Numbered from the stretch's first letter, positions 33,880 to 42,849 are shown. The stretch is 64,000 bases of DNA from Variovorax boronicumulans (GCF_030812215.1 NZ_JAUSSG010000013.1:62001-126000); one strand, 5' to 3'. Notes: generated from the sequence alone by a model not told the origin. Translations and numbers: made by a program.

Positions 33880-34983
33880 TCACAGCACGCGGACGTCGTG
33901 CCGCTCCTGCTCGTCCTCGGCGGCGAAGGCCAGCAGGCTCATGGCCTCTTCCGCTACGCCCAGCCGGTCGGGCCTGGACCACCGCGTGAAGGGTTCCAGC
34001 ACCACCGTGGCCGCGTTCTTCGCCCGCTCGATCTTCCAGGTACCCGCCACGAAGCCGTCGAGCAGCACCGTGCCGCGCACGATGCCGTTGACGGTGAACA
34101 CGCGGGCGCGGTGCGACTCGCTCAGCACGCGGCTGCGGTCCGCGTGAGAGAGCAGCAGGTTGTCCCATTCCGCGACCAGGCGCGGCGGCGCGGGCGTGTC
34201 AGGGTCGGGACGCGGCGCGCGCGGCAGGTCGAACAATTCCTGGCCCTGTTCGCCGGTGAACGCCCGCAGTTGCGGTCGCAGGCGCTCGGCCACGGCCTTC
34301 CAGCCGGTGAGGCCCGACCACGCGCCAGCGTCGGCGAGCGTGGCGGGGCCGAAGGCGGCCAGGTAGCGCAGCAGCAGGTCGTCCTGCGTGGCGGCTGGAA
34401 CATCGGCGGCGGATTCGCCGAGCCACTGTCCGATGGGCTGCAGCCGTGCGTTCTGGTGCGAGTTCCAGCTGCCCGCGGGCGGCAGGTGCACCAGCGGCAC
34501 GTTGTTGCGGATGAGCGCGGCAAGCGAAGCGGGCGCCCGGTCTTTCCAACGCACCGCGAGCCCTTGCCCGAGTTCGGTGCCGGTGAGCGGGCCTTCGCCG
34601 AGCAGCGCCTGCCCGGCCGTCACCACGGCGGCACGGTCGATGCCTTCGAGCGCCCGCGAATGTTCGCCCGACAGTCCCCGCTGATGCACGGCCTCGAGCA
34701 ACGGACGCCATGCCAGCGCGTCCGATGCGGTCATCAGGTGCAGGGTCGCGCGCAACGTCGACATGCGCACGACGCGGCGCTTCTTCAGCGCGTCGGTGAG
34801 TTGCTCGCGGCGAAAGCCTTCGAGCCGGCTCCACAGGCCGAAGTAAGGCGGGTTCGGCGCCTGCGCCTGAAGGCCGCCCAGTTTTTCGATGGCCTGCACG
34901 ACCGTCGCCTTGCGCCGCTCCAGCAGCATCTGCCGCGCCAGCGTGGCCCGGTTCAGCGCGCGCTGGCTCAGCACCACGGCCAT
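33880..34983 (-). CDS. Winged-helix protein, AlkZ/YcaQ-like DNA glycosylase family
   Basis: 367 residues. Tandem winged-helix family (HTH_42). The N-terminal segment EKLGGLQAQAPNPPYFGL carries a QxQ (Gln39-Ala40-Gln41), the catalytic pattern used by AlkZ/YcaQ-type glycosylases for interstrand-crosslink and alkyl-base excision. Further conserved blocks are VVRMSTLRATLHLMTASD, WDNLLLSHADRSRVL and GIVRGTVLLDGFVAGTWKIER. Cytoplasmic, acts on DNA in this family. It lies 13 nt downstream of the pseudouridine synthase gene. The exact lesion is not decidable. Confidence 0.82.
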   Translation of the reverse strand: MAVVLSQRALNRATLARQMLLERRKATVVQAIEKLGGLQAQAPNPPYFGLWSRLEGFRREQLTDALKKRRVVRMSTLRATLHLMTASDALAWRPLLEAVHQRGLSGEHSRALEGIDRAAVVTAGQALLGEGPLTGTELGQGLAVRWKDRAPASLAALIRNNVPLVHLPPAGSWNSHQNARLQPIGQWLGESAADVPAATQDDLLLRYLAAFGPATLADAGAWSGLTGWKAVAERLRPQLRAFTGEQGQELFDLPRAPRPDPDTPAPPRLVAEWDNLLLSHADRSRVLSESHRARVFTVNGIVRGTVLLDGFVAGTWKIERAKNAATVVLEPFTRWSRPDRLGVAEEAMSLLAFAAEDEQERHDVRVL

Positions 34984-34996
34984 GGTCTGCGAACGC

Positions 34997-35830
34997 TCAG
35001 AACTTCTCGTGCGGCCCGAGGTAGCGCCACTGCCCCACGGGCAGGTTGCCGAGCATCACCTTGCCGATGCGCACGCGCTTGAGGCCCACCACCTTCAGGC
35101 CCACCAGCTCGCACATGCGGCGGATCTGGCGCTTCTTGCCTTCGGTGAGCACGAAGCGCAGCTGCTCGGGGTTCTGCCATTCGACCCGCGCCGGCTTGAG
35201 CGCCTGGCCGTCCAGGCTCAGGCCGTGCCGCAGCTTCGCGAGCATCGCCGGCGGAAAGACCGCCTGCACGTTCTGCGTGACGGGATCGTCGTCGTCCATG
35301 CGGATGAGCTGACCCGTGGGCGCGGGCTGGCCCAGGCCGTGGTAGGCCACGCGCACGAGGTACTCCTTCTCCATCACCGAGTCTTCGCCGATCAGCTGGC
35401 GCGCGATGCGGCCGTCCTGCGTCATCACCAGGAGGCCGATGGAATCGATGTCGAGCCGACCGCACGGCGCGAGGCCGCGCAACTGCTGGGGGCTGAAGAA
35501 GAAGCGCGCGTTGTCGTCCGCCCAGCGGTTCTGCGGCGTGAACAGCGTGACCGCCGGCTCATGGCCGTCTTCGGCCTGCCCGCTCACGTAGCCGATGGGC
35601 TTGTTGATGAGGATGGTGACCTGGTTCGCCTGCTGGCCCTTGGCGGCCTTGTCGATCTCGATGCGGTCCGACGGCGTGACCTTCACGCCCATCTCGGCCG
35701 GCTTGCCGTTCACCTTCACCCAGCCATTGGCGATCCACTCGTCGGCCTCGCGGCGCGAGCACATCTTGAGTTCGGCCATGCGCTTGTTCAGGCGCACGGG
35801 GGCGTTGGGGGAGGTGGAGGGCTCGGTCAT
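34997..35830 (-). CDS. rRNA pseudouridine synthase (RluB/RluF-like)
   Basis: 277 residues from ATG 35830; a TTG five codons upstream is in frame but has no ribosome site. N-terminal S4 domain (VRLNKRMAELKMCSRREADEWI) for RNA binding, followed by the synthase core with catalytic Asp in APCGRLDIDSIGLLVMTQDG and the late motif LTEGKKRQIRRMCELVG. It isomerises uridine in 23S rRNA (RluF-like target at helix 80 region by family). Upstream and divergent to nadM, 82 nt away. Confidence 0.93.
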   Translation of the reverse strand: MTEPSTSPNAPVRLNKRMAELKMCSRREADEWIANGWVKVNGKPAEMGVKVTPSDRIEIDKAAKGQQANQVTILINKPIGYVSGQAEDGHEPAVTLFTPQNRWADDNARFFFSPQQLRGLAPCGRLDIDSIGLLVMTQDGRIARQLIGEDSVMEKEYLVRVAYHGLGQPAPTGQLIRMDDDDPVTQNVQAVFPPAMLAKLRHGLSLDGQALKPARVEWQNPEQLRFVLTEGKKRQIRRMCELVGLKVVGLKRVRIGKVMLGNLPVGQWRYLGPHEKF

Positions 35831-35912
35831 CAGAGGCTTGATCAATGGGCGGCACCGATGCTATCCTGAACGCAAGCGCAAGTTGATTGCGCCAATTTTG
35901 GGGGATTCCCAA

Positions 35913-36983
35913 GTGAGCACACGCAAGTACCACTACGCCATCGTCATCGGGCGTTTCCAGCCCGTTCATTTCGGTCACCAGCGACTCATCGAAGAAGGCC
36001 TTCGCGCCGCCGACCGGGTCATCGTGGTGGTCGGCTCCGACCGCAAGCCCCGCAGCGTCAAGAACCCCTTCACCTTCGACGAACGCGAACGCATGGTGCG
36101 CGCCTGTCTGCGCGGCACCGAGCAGATGCGCGTGAGCGTCGTCGGCGTGGGCGACTCGCCCTACAACGACCAGATCTGGATCGCATCGATCCAGTCGGCC
36201 GTCGACCGGCTGATCCAGCAGGACGGCCACGCACCCGCCGAGGCCAAGGTCGCACTGGTGGGCCACTTGAAGGACGCCTCGAGCTACTACCTCAAGCTTT
36301 TTCCGCACTGGGAGTTCGTCGGCCAGCACAGCGTGGAGAGCCTCAACGCCACCGACGTGCGCAGCCTCTACTTCGACCCCGAGAACCGCGGCCAGCTCGC
36401 ACCGGCCGACCTGCCCGATGGCACCGCGGCCTTTCTCGACAAGTTCACGCACACCGCCGACTACGCCGAGCTCTGCGAAGAGCGCGCCTTCCTCGTCGAC
36501 TACCGCGACAAGTACCGCTACGCGGGCAGCGACTTTCCGCCGATCTACACCACGGTCGATGCGATCGTGGTCGAGGCCGGCCACATCCTGCTGGTGCAGC
36601 GCAAGTTTCATCCGGGCAGGGGCACGTGGGCGCTGCCGGGCGGCTTCGTCGGCCAGCACGAGCGGCTGCAGGAAGCCGCCATCCGCGAGCTGAAGGAAGA
36701 AACCCGGCTCAAGGTGCCCGTGCCCGTGCTCAACGGCAGCATGAAGGCCAGCCATGTGTTCGATGCGCCCGACCGCTCGCAGCGCGGCCGCACGATCACG
36801 CACGGCTTCTTCTTCGAGCTGGCGCACAACCAGTGGACGGGCCTGTCGGACGTGCGTGCCGACGACGATGCGGCCGAAGTGCGCTGGGTACCGATCGCCG
36901 AGTTCCTCGGCATGCAGGACCGCATCTACGAAGACCACTACTTCATCGCAAATCATTTTTTGGGTGGCCTGGGCAAGAACTGA
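35913..36983 (+). CDS. nadM: Bifunctional NMN adenylyltransferase / Nudix hydrolase (NadM-Nudix)
   Basis: 356 residues starting at GTG 35913 with GGGGGAT 7 nt upstream. N-terminal nucleotidyltransferase (GRFQPVHFGHQRLIEEGL; HFGH is the HxGH motif). C-terminal Nudix domain with GGFVGQHERLQEAAIRELKE continuing into EETRLKV, an intact Nudix box. NadM makes NAD from NMN and ATP; the Nudix part hydrolyses ADP-ribose or related dinucleotides. Followed by nadV, 65 nt downstream, giving a nicotinamide salvage route: nicotinamide to NMN (NadV), then to NAD (NadM). Confidence 0.94.
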   Translation: MSTRKYHYAIVIGRFQPVHFGHQRLIEEGLRAADRVIVVVGSDRKPRSVKNPFTFDERERMVRACLRGTEQMRVSVVGVGDSPYNDQIWIASIQSAVDRLIQQDGHAPAEAKVALVGHLKDASSYYLKLFPHWEFVGQHSVESLNATDVRSLYFDPENRGQLAPADLPDGTAAFLDKFTHTADYAELCEERAFLVDYRDKYRYAGSDFPPIYTTVDAIVVEAGHILLVQRKFHPGRGTWALPGGFVGQHERLQEAAIRELKEETRLKVPVPVLNGSMKASHVFDAPDRSQRGRTITHGFFFELAHNQWTGLSDVRADDDAAEVRWVPIAEFLGMQDRIYEDHYFIANHFLGGLGKN

Positions 36984-37031
36984 ACGACCAGGCTTTGTCA
37001 GCAAGAACGGGCTCCGGTTGACGGGGCCCAC

Positions 37032-37048
37032 GTGAAAGGAGCTTTCAC
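37032..37048 (+). promoter_or_regulatory. Hairpin containing the ribosome site of nadV
   Basis: Perfect 7-bp inverted repeat GTGAAAG-GAG-CTTTCAC. It contains the Shine-Dalgarno AAGGAG and ends directly before the ATG at 37049. In mRNA the stem would hide the ribosome site, so translation may be gated, or the DNA palindrome may be an operator. No other start of nadV is plausible. Confidence 0.55.
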
Positions 37049-38503
37049 ATGAACCGCAACCTCACATCATCCCTCCGCTCTCCTTTGGGCAACAACCTGC
37101 TGCTGCGCACCGACTCCTACAAGGTGTCGCACTGGATGCAATATCCGCCGGGCACGCAGACGGTCTACAGCTACATCGAGTCGCGCGGCGGCATCTTCAG
37201 CCACTCCCTCTTCTTCGGCCTGCAGGCCTATCTGCGCGAGTACCTGCAGACGCCGGTAACGCTCGCCGATGTCGACGAAGCCGCCGCGCTGATGGCCGTG
37301 CACGGCGAGCCCTTCAACCGCGAAGGATGGCTGCGGCTGATCGAGAAGCACGGCGGGCTGATGCCGGTGCGCATTCGCGCGGTGCCCGAGGGCAGTGTGC
37401 TGCCGGTGCACAACGTGCTGGCCACCATCGAGAACACGGACCCTGAATTTTTCTGGGTCACGAGCTTTCTCGAAACCGAATTGCTGCGCGCGATCTGGTA
37501 CCCAACCACGGTGGCCACGCTCTCTGCGGCTGCGCGCACGACGCTGCTGCGCTACCTCGAAGCGACCTGCGACGACCCTCAGGGCCAGATCGCCTTCAGG
37601 CTTCACGACTTCGGTGCGCGCGGCGTGTCCAGCCTCGAATCGGCGGCGCTCGGCGGCATGGCGCATCTGGTCAACTTCATGGGCACCGACACCTTGGCCG
37701 CATTGGTGGCGGCGCGCCGCTACTACGACTGCGACGTGGCGGGCTTCTCGATTCCCGCGGCCGAGCACAGCACCATCACGGGCTGGGGCCGCGACCATGA
37801 ATCCGATGCGTACAGCAACATGGTCGACCAGTTCGGCAAGCCCGGCGCGACCTTCGCGGTGGTGAGCGACAGTTACGACATCTTCAATGCCTGCGCGCGC
37901 ATCTGGGGCGACGAGCTCAAGGCGAAGGTGGTGGCCTCGGGCGCGACGCTGGTGGTGCGGCCCGACTCGGGCGACCCGGCCGAGACCACGCTCAAGGTGG
38001 CGCAGATCCTGGCCGATCGCTTCGGCACCACGACCAATGCCAAGGGATTCCGCGTGTTGAACAACGTGCGGATCATCCAGGGCGATGGCGTGAACCTCGA
38101 CTCGTTGCGGTTGTGTCTCTCGAACTTCTTCCACAACGGCTTCTCGACGGAGAACATCTCCTTCGGCATGGGCGGCGGGTTGCTGCAGCAGGTCAACCGC
38201 GACACCATGCAATGGGCGATGAAGTGCTCGGCGATGCAGGTGAACGGCGAGTGGCGCGATGTCTACAAGTCGCCGGTGGGCGATGTGAGCAAGGCGTCGA
38301 AGAAGGGGCGGCTCGCGCTGACTCGGAATGCACGCGGTGAAGTGCAGACGGTGCGCGAGGAAACGCTTTCGGATGGCCAGGTCGATCTGCTGCAGACGGT
38401 GTTCGAGAACGGGCGCATCGTTACGAGCACCACGTTCGATGCGATCCGCGAGCGGGCGGCTGTCGGGGTGAATCAGTTCGTCACTTCGCGGGCGCCGCTT
38501 TGA
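37049..38503 (+). CDS. nadV: Nicotinamide phosphoribosyltransferase (NadV/Nampt-type)
   Basis: 484 residues, matching NAMPT-like enzymes rather than shorter nicotinate PRTases. Conserved blocks: NNLLLRTDSYKVSHWMQYPP, RLHDFGARGVSSLESAALGG, AGFSIPAAEHSTITGWGRD, and the phosphate-binding VVRPDSGDPAETTLK, including the D...SGD nucleotide site. It converts nicotinamide and PRPP to NMN in the cytoplasm. It lies after nadM in a two-gene salvage operon. The GC hairpin cluster at 38520-38620 follows. Confidence 0.95.
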   Translation: MNRNLTSSLRSPLGNNLLLRTDSYKVSHWMQYPPGTQTVYSYIESRGGIFSHSLFFGLQAYLREYLQTPVTLADVDEAAALMAVHGEPFNREGWLRLIEKHGGLMPVRIRAVPEGSVLPVHNVLATIENTDPEFFWVTSFLETELLRAIWYPTTVATLSAAARTTLLRYLEATCDDPQGQIAFRLHDFGARGVSSLESAALGGMAHLVNFMGTDTLAALVAARRYYDCDVAGFSIPAAEHSTITGWGRDHESDAYSNMVDQFGKPGATFAVVSDSYDIFNACARIWGDELKAKVVASGATLVVRPDSGDPAETTLKVAQILADRFGTTTNAKGFRVLNNVRIIQGDGVNLDSLRLCLSNFFHNGFSTENISFGMGGGLLQQVNRDTMQWAMKCSAMQVNGEWRDVYKSPVGDVSKASKKGRLALTRNARGEVQTVREETLSDGQVDLLQTVFENGRIVTSTTFDAIRERAAVGVNQFVTSRAPL

Positions 38504-38519
38504 TGCGGTGATCCTTGTT

Positions 38520-38620
38520 CAGGGCGTGTGCACAGGCCACCGGGTACTCCCCTCCGCGAATGTCCCCCGGGGCTTCGCCCCTCCTCCTTGATTTCGCTGC
38601 GGGGAGCACCCGATGCCCTG
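38520..38620. repeat. Long imperfect palindrome after nadV, with an inner terminator-like hairpin
   Basis: The arms CCGGGTACTCCCC (38540-38552) and GGGGAGCACCCGA (38601-38613) pair, with CAGGGC/GCCCTG at the outer ends. Inside is GGGGC-TTC-GCCCC (38569-38581), a strong short hairpin that could terminate nadV. The rest of the 213-base gap to 38717 shows no further structure. Looks like an imperfect mobile-type repeat unit; copies elsewhere are unknown. Confidence 0.45.
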
Positions 38621-38716
38621 CGCACTTGGGCGCGCTGCTGGTGATCGCAGGCCTGAACAACCGGCCAAGGGCAGTGCCACACAGCATGTCCATAATCCGC
38701 GCAGACCGCCGAACCC

Positions 38717-39871
38717 ATGACCAAACTCCTGATCCTCAGCGTGAGCGCCGGCAACGGCCATGTGCGTGCAGCACAGGCGCTTGCCGCCACCGCCCAGTCC
38801 CTCGCCCCGCCCTGCACGGCGGTCCACACCGACGCCATGGCCCACGTGGCCGGAGGCTTTCGCAAGGTCTACACCGACTGGTACATCCAGCTCGTGAACC
38901 GCGCACCCGAGCTGTGGTCGTACCTGCACCAGCGCACCGACACCACGCCGCACCATGCGCCCTCGCAGCGCCTGCGCCGCGGCATCGAGCGGCTGAGCAC
39001 CGGCGCGCTGGTGCGCGAGATCCGGCGCGAGAAGCCCGATGCGGTGATCTGCACGCACTTCCTGCCGGCCGAGCTCTTGATGCGCGAGCGCAACCGTGGG
39101 CGCATCGAGTACCCCGTGTGGCTGCAGATCACCGACTACGACCTGCACAACATGTGGCTGGTGCCGGGCATGGCCGGCTACCTGGCCGCGACGGAAGAAG
39201 TCGCCTTTCGCCTGCGCGCACGCGGCATTCCCGCGGACCGCATCCACGTGACGGGCATTCCGGTGATGCCGGCGTTTTCCGAGCCCGACGTGCCGGCGCT
39301 CGCACGCAACACCTGCGCCGCAGAACTGGGGCTCGATCCATCGCGGCCCGTGTTGCTGATGGCCTCGGGCGGTGCCGGCGTGGGCGATCTGCCGAGCATG
39401 GTCGAGCGCGTGCTCGGCCTCGGCGGGCATGACGGAAAACAGGGCAACTTCCAGGTGATCGCGGTCGCGGGCCGCAACGTGGAGGCGCATGGCAAGCTGC
39501 AGGCGCTCGCGGTGCGTCATCCGGGCCGCGTGGTGCCCGTGGGCTTCACCAACGAAATGCACAAGCTGATGGCCGCGGCCGACCTCGTCGTCACCAAGCC
39601 CGGCGGCCTCACGGTGTCCGAGTGCCTCGCACTCGGCAAGCCGATGCTGCTGATCTCGCCGATTCCCGGACAGGAAGAACACAACGCCGGTTTCCTGATG
39701 GAAGAAGGCGCCGCCTGGCTCGCCTACGACGCCATCGGCCTGGACTACAAAGTCGCGCGCCTGATGGCCGACCCGGCAAAACTCGCGAACATGGCCGCGC
39801 GCAGCCGCGCACTCGGAAAGCCGCAAGCGGCGCGGGCCGTGCTGCAGCACGTGCTGGGTGCCCTGGCGTGA
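38717..39871 (+). CDS. MGDG-synthase/MurG-like diacylglycerol glycosyltransferase family protein
   Basis: 384 residues. N-terminal MGDG-synthase domain (LLILSVSAGNGHVRAAQALA, a GxGHxxAA loop), and a C-terminal GT28-type nucleotide-sugar domain (ADLVVTKPGGLTVSECLALG, then ISPIPGQEEHNAGFL with the Q-E donor pair). Cytoplasmic-face enzymes of this group add sugars to diacylglycerol or make cell wall lipid intermediates. Its stop overlaps the GTG of the membrane protein, forming a coupled unit with a phosphatase. Glycolipid synthesis is likely; donor and acceptor unknown. Confidence 0.85.
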   Translation: MTKLLILSVSAGNGHVRAAQALAATAQSLAPPCTAVHTDAMAHVAGGFRKVYTDWYIQLVNRAPELWSYLHQRTDTTPHHAPSQRLRRGIERLSTGALVREIRREKPDAVICTHFLPAELLMRERNRGRIEYPVWLQITDYDLHNMWLVPGMAGYLAATEEVAFRLRARGIPADRIHVTGIPVMPAFSEPDVPALARNTCAAELGLDPSRPVLLMASGGAGVGDLPSMVERVLGLGGHDGKQGNFQVIAVAGRNVEAHGKLQALAVRHPGRVVPVGFTNEMHKLMAAADLVVTKPGGLTVSECLALGKPMLLISPIPGQEEHNAGFLMEEGAAWLAYDAIGLDYKVARLMADPAKLANMAARSRALGKPQAARAVLQHVLGALA

Positions 39872-40362
39872 GCGGCGAGATCGAAAAGACCGGCGTGGGC
39901 CGCACGCTGGGCTACCTTTTATGGGTGGTCGTCATGGCCTTCTTCTTCGCGAATGCAGAGATCCAGATCGAAGGCGGCGCGGGCTGGGCCACTTCGCTGC
40001 CCACCTGGCGCATCGAGAACAGCATCTGGCTCGACATCTTCTGGGGCGGCCGCGCGATGACTGGCTACCACGCCTGGGTGTTCACCTTCATGGCGCTGGT
40101 GTTCTTCTCGCCGCTGGCGTTCAACGGCCGGTGGACCTGGCGCAACGTGGGGCTCGCGGTCGCGGGACTGATCGTGTTCTGGGTCTGCGAAGACTTCCTG
40201 TGGTTCATGATCAACCCGGCCTTCGGCTGGGCGCGCTTCAACCCGGTCGATGCGTTCTGGCACAAGCACTGGTTGTGGGGCGCACCGGTCGACTACTGGG
40301 GCGGGCTCGCGGTGGCAGCACTGATCCTCACGGTGCGCCATTGGCGCCGGCGCGCGCGATGA
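39868..40362 (+). CDS. Four-helix membrane protein of unknown function
   Basis: 164 residues from GTG 39868, overlapping the glycosyltransferase stop (GTGA), and itself overlapping the phosphatase ATG. Four hydrophobic helices (around residues 15-30, 62-82, 90-112, 142-157) with many Trp; the loop NPAFGWARFNPVDAFWHKHW is Trp/His-rich. No recognised family. Position suggests it delivers or anchors the glycosylation machinery in the inner membrane. Confidence 0.7.
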   Translation: MSGEIEKTGVGRTLGYLLWVVVMAFFFANAEIQIEGGAGWATSLPTWRIENSIWLDIFWGGRAMTGYHAWVFTFMALVFFSPLAFNGRWTWRNVGLAVAGLIVFWVCEDFLWFMINPAFGWARFNPVDAFWHKHWLWGAPVDYWGGLAVAALILTVRHWRRRAR

Positions 40363-40901
40363 CGGCAACGAAGCTCGACGACCCGCGCCCCGGCCACTGG
40401 GCCGATCCGCTCGAGGCACTGCATGTCGAGAACCTGCACCGCATCACGCCCACGCTCTACCGCAGCGCGCAGCCGCGGCGCGCGAACGTGGCGGCGCTGC
40501 AGTCGCTGGGCATCCGCACCATCGTGAGCCTGCGGTCGTTCAACGATGACAAGAAAGTGTTCGCGGGCAGCGGCATCCGGCTGGTGCGGGTGCCGATCAA
40601 CACCTGGTCCATCGACGATGCGAAGGTGCTGCGCGCGCTGGTCGCGATCCGCGAGGCCGAGAAGCAGGGACCGGTGCTGATCCACTGCATGCACGGCGCC
40701 GACCGCACGGGCGTGGTGGCCGCCGTCTACCGCATGGCGGTGCAGGACTGGGACAAGGAGAGCGCGCGCCACGAGATGCTGCGCGGCGGCTACGGCTATC
40801 ACACGCTGTGGCGCAACATCCCGCGCTACATCGAGCGGCTCGATCCGCTGAAGATGCGCCGCGCGCTGGCCCATGCCCCGGTGATTCCGGTGGTGTCCTG
40901 A
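40359..40901 (+). CDS. Dual-specificity/tyrosine-type phosphatase
   Basis: 180 residues. The catalytic loop VLIHCMHGADRTGVVAA has HC-x5-R-T-G, with Cys as nucleophile and Arg binding phosphate. ITPTLYRSAQPRRANVAALQ near residue 30 resembles the fold's first conserved strand and turn. Third gene of the coupled unit with the glycosyltransferase and the membrane protein; ATG 40359 overlaps the membrane protein stop. It may dephosphorylate a lipid or a protein of that pathway. Substrate unknown. Confidence 0.85.
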   Translation: MTATKLDDPRPGHWADPLEALHVENLHRITPTLYRSAQPRRANVAALQSLGIRTIVSLRSFNDDKKVFAGSGIRLVRVPINTWSIDDAKVLRALVAIREAEKQGPVLIHCMHGADRTGVVAAVYRMAVQDWDKESARHEMLRGGYGYHTLWRNIPRYIERLDPLKMRRALAHAPVIPVVS

Positions 40902-40991
40902 AGGCGCCTGCAGATTTCGATACCCACTCCTATACTGGCCGCCCCGTGGCCGATGGCCATCTCCGAACGACCTTTCACAGGGGCTTCTTCC

Positions 40992-42122
40992 ATGGCACTC
41001 CAACTGCGCTCCCTCATCCGCTCGAGTGGCGAACTCGAACTCTCGCTGCACGACGAACCGATGCCCGAACCCAAGGATGACGAGGTGATCGTGCGCGTCG
41101 AAGCGTCGCCGATGAACCCGTCGGACCTGGGCCTCCTTTTCGGCGCGGCCGACATGACCACCGCGAAGGCATCGGGCACCGCCGACCGCCCGGTCGTCAC
41201 CGCCATCGTTCCCGAGCGCGCACGGCCTTCGATGGCAGGGCGCCTGGACCAGTCGATGCCGGTGGGCAACGAAGGCGCAGGCGTGGTGGTCAAGGCCGGC
41301 GCCTCGCCGGCCGCGCAGGCGTTGCTCGGCAAGACCGTGGCGGCCATCGGCGGCGCGATGTACTCGCAGTACCGCGCCTTCCGCGCCGCGGATTGCCTCG
41401 AACTGCCCGCGGGCACGACACCGGCCGAAGGCGCTTCATGCTTCGTCAACCCGCTCACGTCGCTGGGCATGGTCGAGACGATGCGGCGCGAGGGCCACAA
41501 GGCGCTGGTGCACACGGCGGCCGCCTCCAACCTCGGGCAGATGCTCAACAAGATCTGCCAGAAGGACGGCATCGACCTCGTCAACATCGTGCGCAAGCCC
41601 GAGCAGGAAGCGCTGCTGCGCGGCATCGGCGCGAAGTACGTGTGCAATGCAAGCTCGCCGACCTTTCTCGAAGACCTGACGCAGGCGCTGGTCGACACCG
41701 GCGCCACGCTCGCCTTCGACGCGACGGGCGGCGGCAAGCTCGCGGGCCAGATCCTCGGCTGCATGGAAGCGGCGCTGAACCGCACGGCCAAGGAATACAG
41801 CCGGTACGGATCGACCACGCACAAGCAGGTCTACATCTACGGCGGCCTGGACCGCAGCCCGACCGAGTTCGTGCGCAACTTCGGCATGGCGTGGAGCATG
41901 GGCGGATGGCTGCTGTTTCCGTTCCTGCAGAAGCTGGGGGCGGAAGGTACGCAGCGGTTGAAGGCGCGCGTGGTCGCTGAATTGAAGACGACGTTTGCGA
42001 GCAAGTACACGCGGGAGATTTCGCTGTTCGAAGCGCTGCAGCTCGATGCGATCGGGGTGTATGGGAAGCAGGCGACGGGGGAGAAGTTTCTGCTCAATCC
42101 CAACAAGGGCATTGCAGCCTGA
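40992..42122 (+). CDS. Zinc-type/MDR dehydrogenase family protein
   Basis: 376 residues from ATG 40992; a longer start at 40953 has no leader support. GroES-like domain with PMPEPKDDEVIVRVEASPMNPSD, then a second-domain nucleotide loop (KALVHTAAASNLGQML) where the normal GxGxxG is replaced by AAASNLGQ, as in the trans-enoyl-reductase-like branch. Middle ATGGGKLAGQ block suggests NAD(P) binding. Substrate unknown. The gene is convergent with kdpE, 24 nt apart, where a small inverted repeat could serve both as terminator. Confidence 0.82.
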   Translation: MALQLRSLIRSSGELELSLHDEPMPEPKDDEVIVRVEASPMNPSDLGLLFGAADMTTAKASGTADRPVVTAIVPERARPSMAGRLDQSMPVGNEGAGVVVKAGASPAAQALLGKTVAAIGGAMYSQYRAFRAADCLELPAGTTPAEGASCFVNPLTSLGMVETMRREGHKALVHTAAASNLGQMLNKICQKDGIDLVNIVRKPEQEALLRGIGAKYVCNASSPTFLEDLTQALVDTGATLAFDATGGGKLAGQILGCMEAALNRTAKEYSRYGSTTHKQVYIYGGLDRSPTEFVRNFGMAWSMGGWLLFPFLQKLGAEGTQRLKARVVAELKTTFASKYTREISLFEALQLDAIGVYGKQATGEKFLLNPNKGIAA

Positions 42123-42133
42123 TCTCCCGAGTG

Positions 42134-42160
42134 GGTTGGTCCCCGTCTAGACCACCAACC
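42134..42160. terminator. Possible bidirectional hairpin between converging genes
   Basis: GGTTGGT (42134-42140) and ACCAACC (42154-42160) are inverted, with an inner TGGTC/GACCA pair. The right arm lies inside the kdpE 3' end. No T-run, so weak or doubtful as a terminator. Confidence 0.3.
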
Positions 42161-42845
42161 GATACCCCACCGCCGTCTCGGTCAGCAGATGCCGAGGCTG
42201 CGCCGGATCGGCTTCCAGCTTCTGCCGCAGATGCCCCATGTAGATCCGCAGGTAGTGGCTCTGGTCCGTGTGCGACGGCCCCCACACCTCGCGCAGCAGT
42301 TGCCGCTGCGTAAGCACGCGGCCTGCATTCGCGACCAGCACGGAGAGCAGCCGGTACTCGGTCGGTGTCAGGTGCACCTCGGCGCCGGCACGGCGCACGA
42401 TGCGGGCGGCGCGGTCGAGTTCGATCTCGCCGAACCGGAAGACGGCTTCGGCGGGCTCGTCATTGCCGCCGCCGGCCGCGCGCGGGCGGCGCAGGTTGGC
42501 GCGTACGCGGGCCAGCAGCTCGCCGGTGCCGAAGGGCTTGGTGAGGTAATCGTCGGCGCCGGCATCGAGTGCGGCGATCTTGTCGGCCTCGTCGGTGCGG
42601 GCGGACAGCACGATGATCAGCACCGCCGACCAGCCGCGCACATCGCGGATCAACGAGACGCCGTCGCCATCCGGTAACCCCAGGTCGAGCACGAGCAGAT
42701 CCGGTTGCCGCGTGCCCGCGGCGGCGAGGCCGTCCCGCAGCGTGCCGGCCTCGTGCACCAGCCAGCCTTCGGCCTCGAGCGCGCCGCGCACGAAGCGGCG
42801 GATCTGCGGCTCGTCCTCGATCACGATGGCGGTGGGGGATGGCAT
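42147..42845 (-). CDS. kdpE: KdpE response regulator
   Basis: 232 residues from ATG 42845, 4 nt after the kdpD stop. Receiver with VIEDEPQIRRFVRGALE, the phosphorylated Asp in LLVLDLGLPDGDG, and YLTKPFGTGELLARVR. Winged-helix output ending SHYLRIYMGHLRQKLE. Phosphorylated KdpE activates the kdp operon under potassium limitation. Last gene of the operon. Upstream of this start the frame remains open, but that is the 3' end of kdpD. Confidence 0.96.
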   Translation of the reverse strand: MPSPTAIVIEDEPQIRRFVRGALEAEGWLVHEAGTLRDGLAAAGTRQPDLLVLDLGLPDGDGVSLIRDVRGWSAVLIIVLSARTDEADKIAALDAGADDYLTKPFGTGELLARVRANLRRPRAAGGGNDEPAEAVFRFGEIELDRAARIVRRAGAEVHLTPTEYRLLSVLVANAGRVLTQRQLLREVWGPSHTDQSHYLRIYMGHLRQKLEADPAQPRHLLTETAVGYRLVV

Positions 42846-42849
42846 GGCT

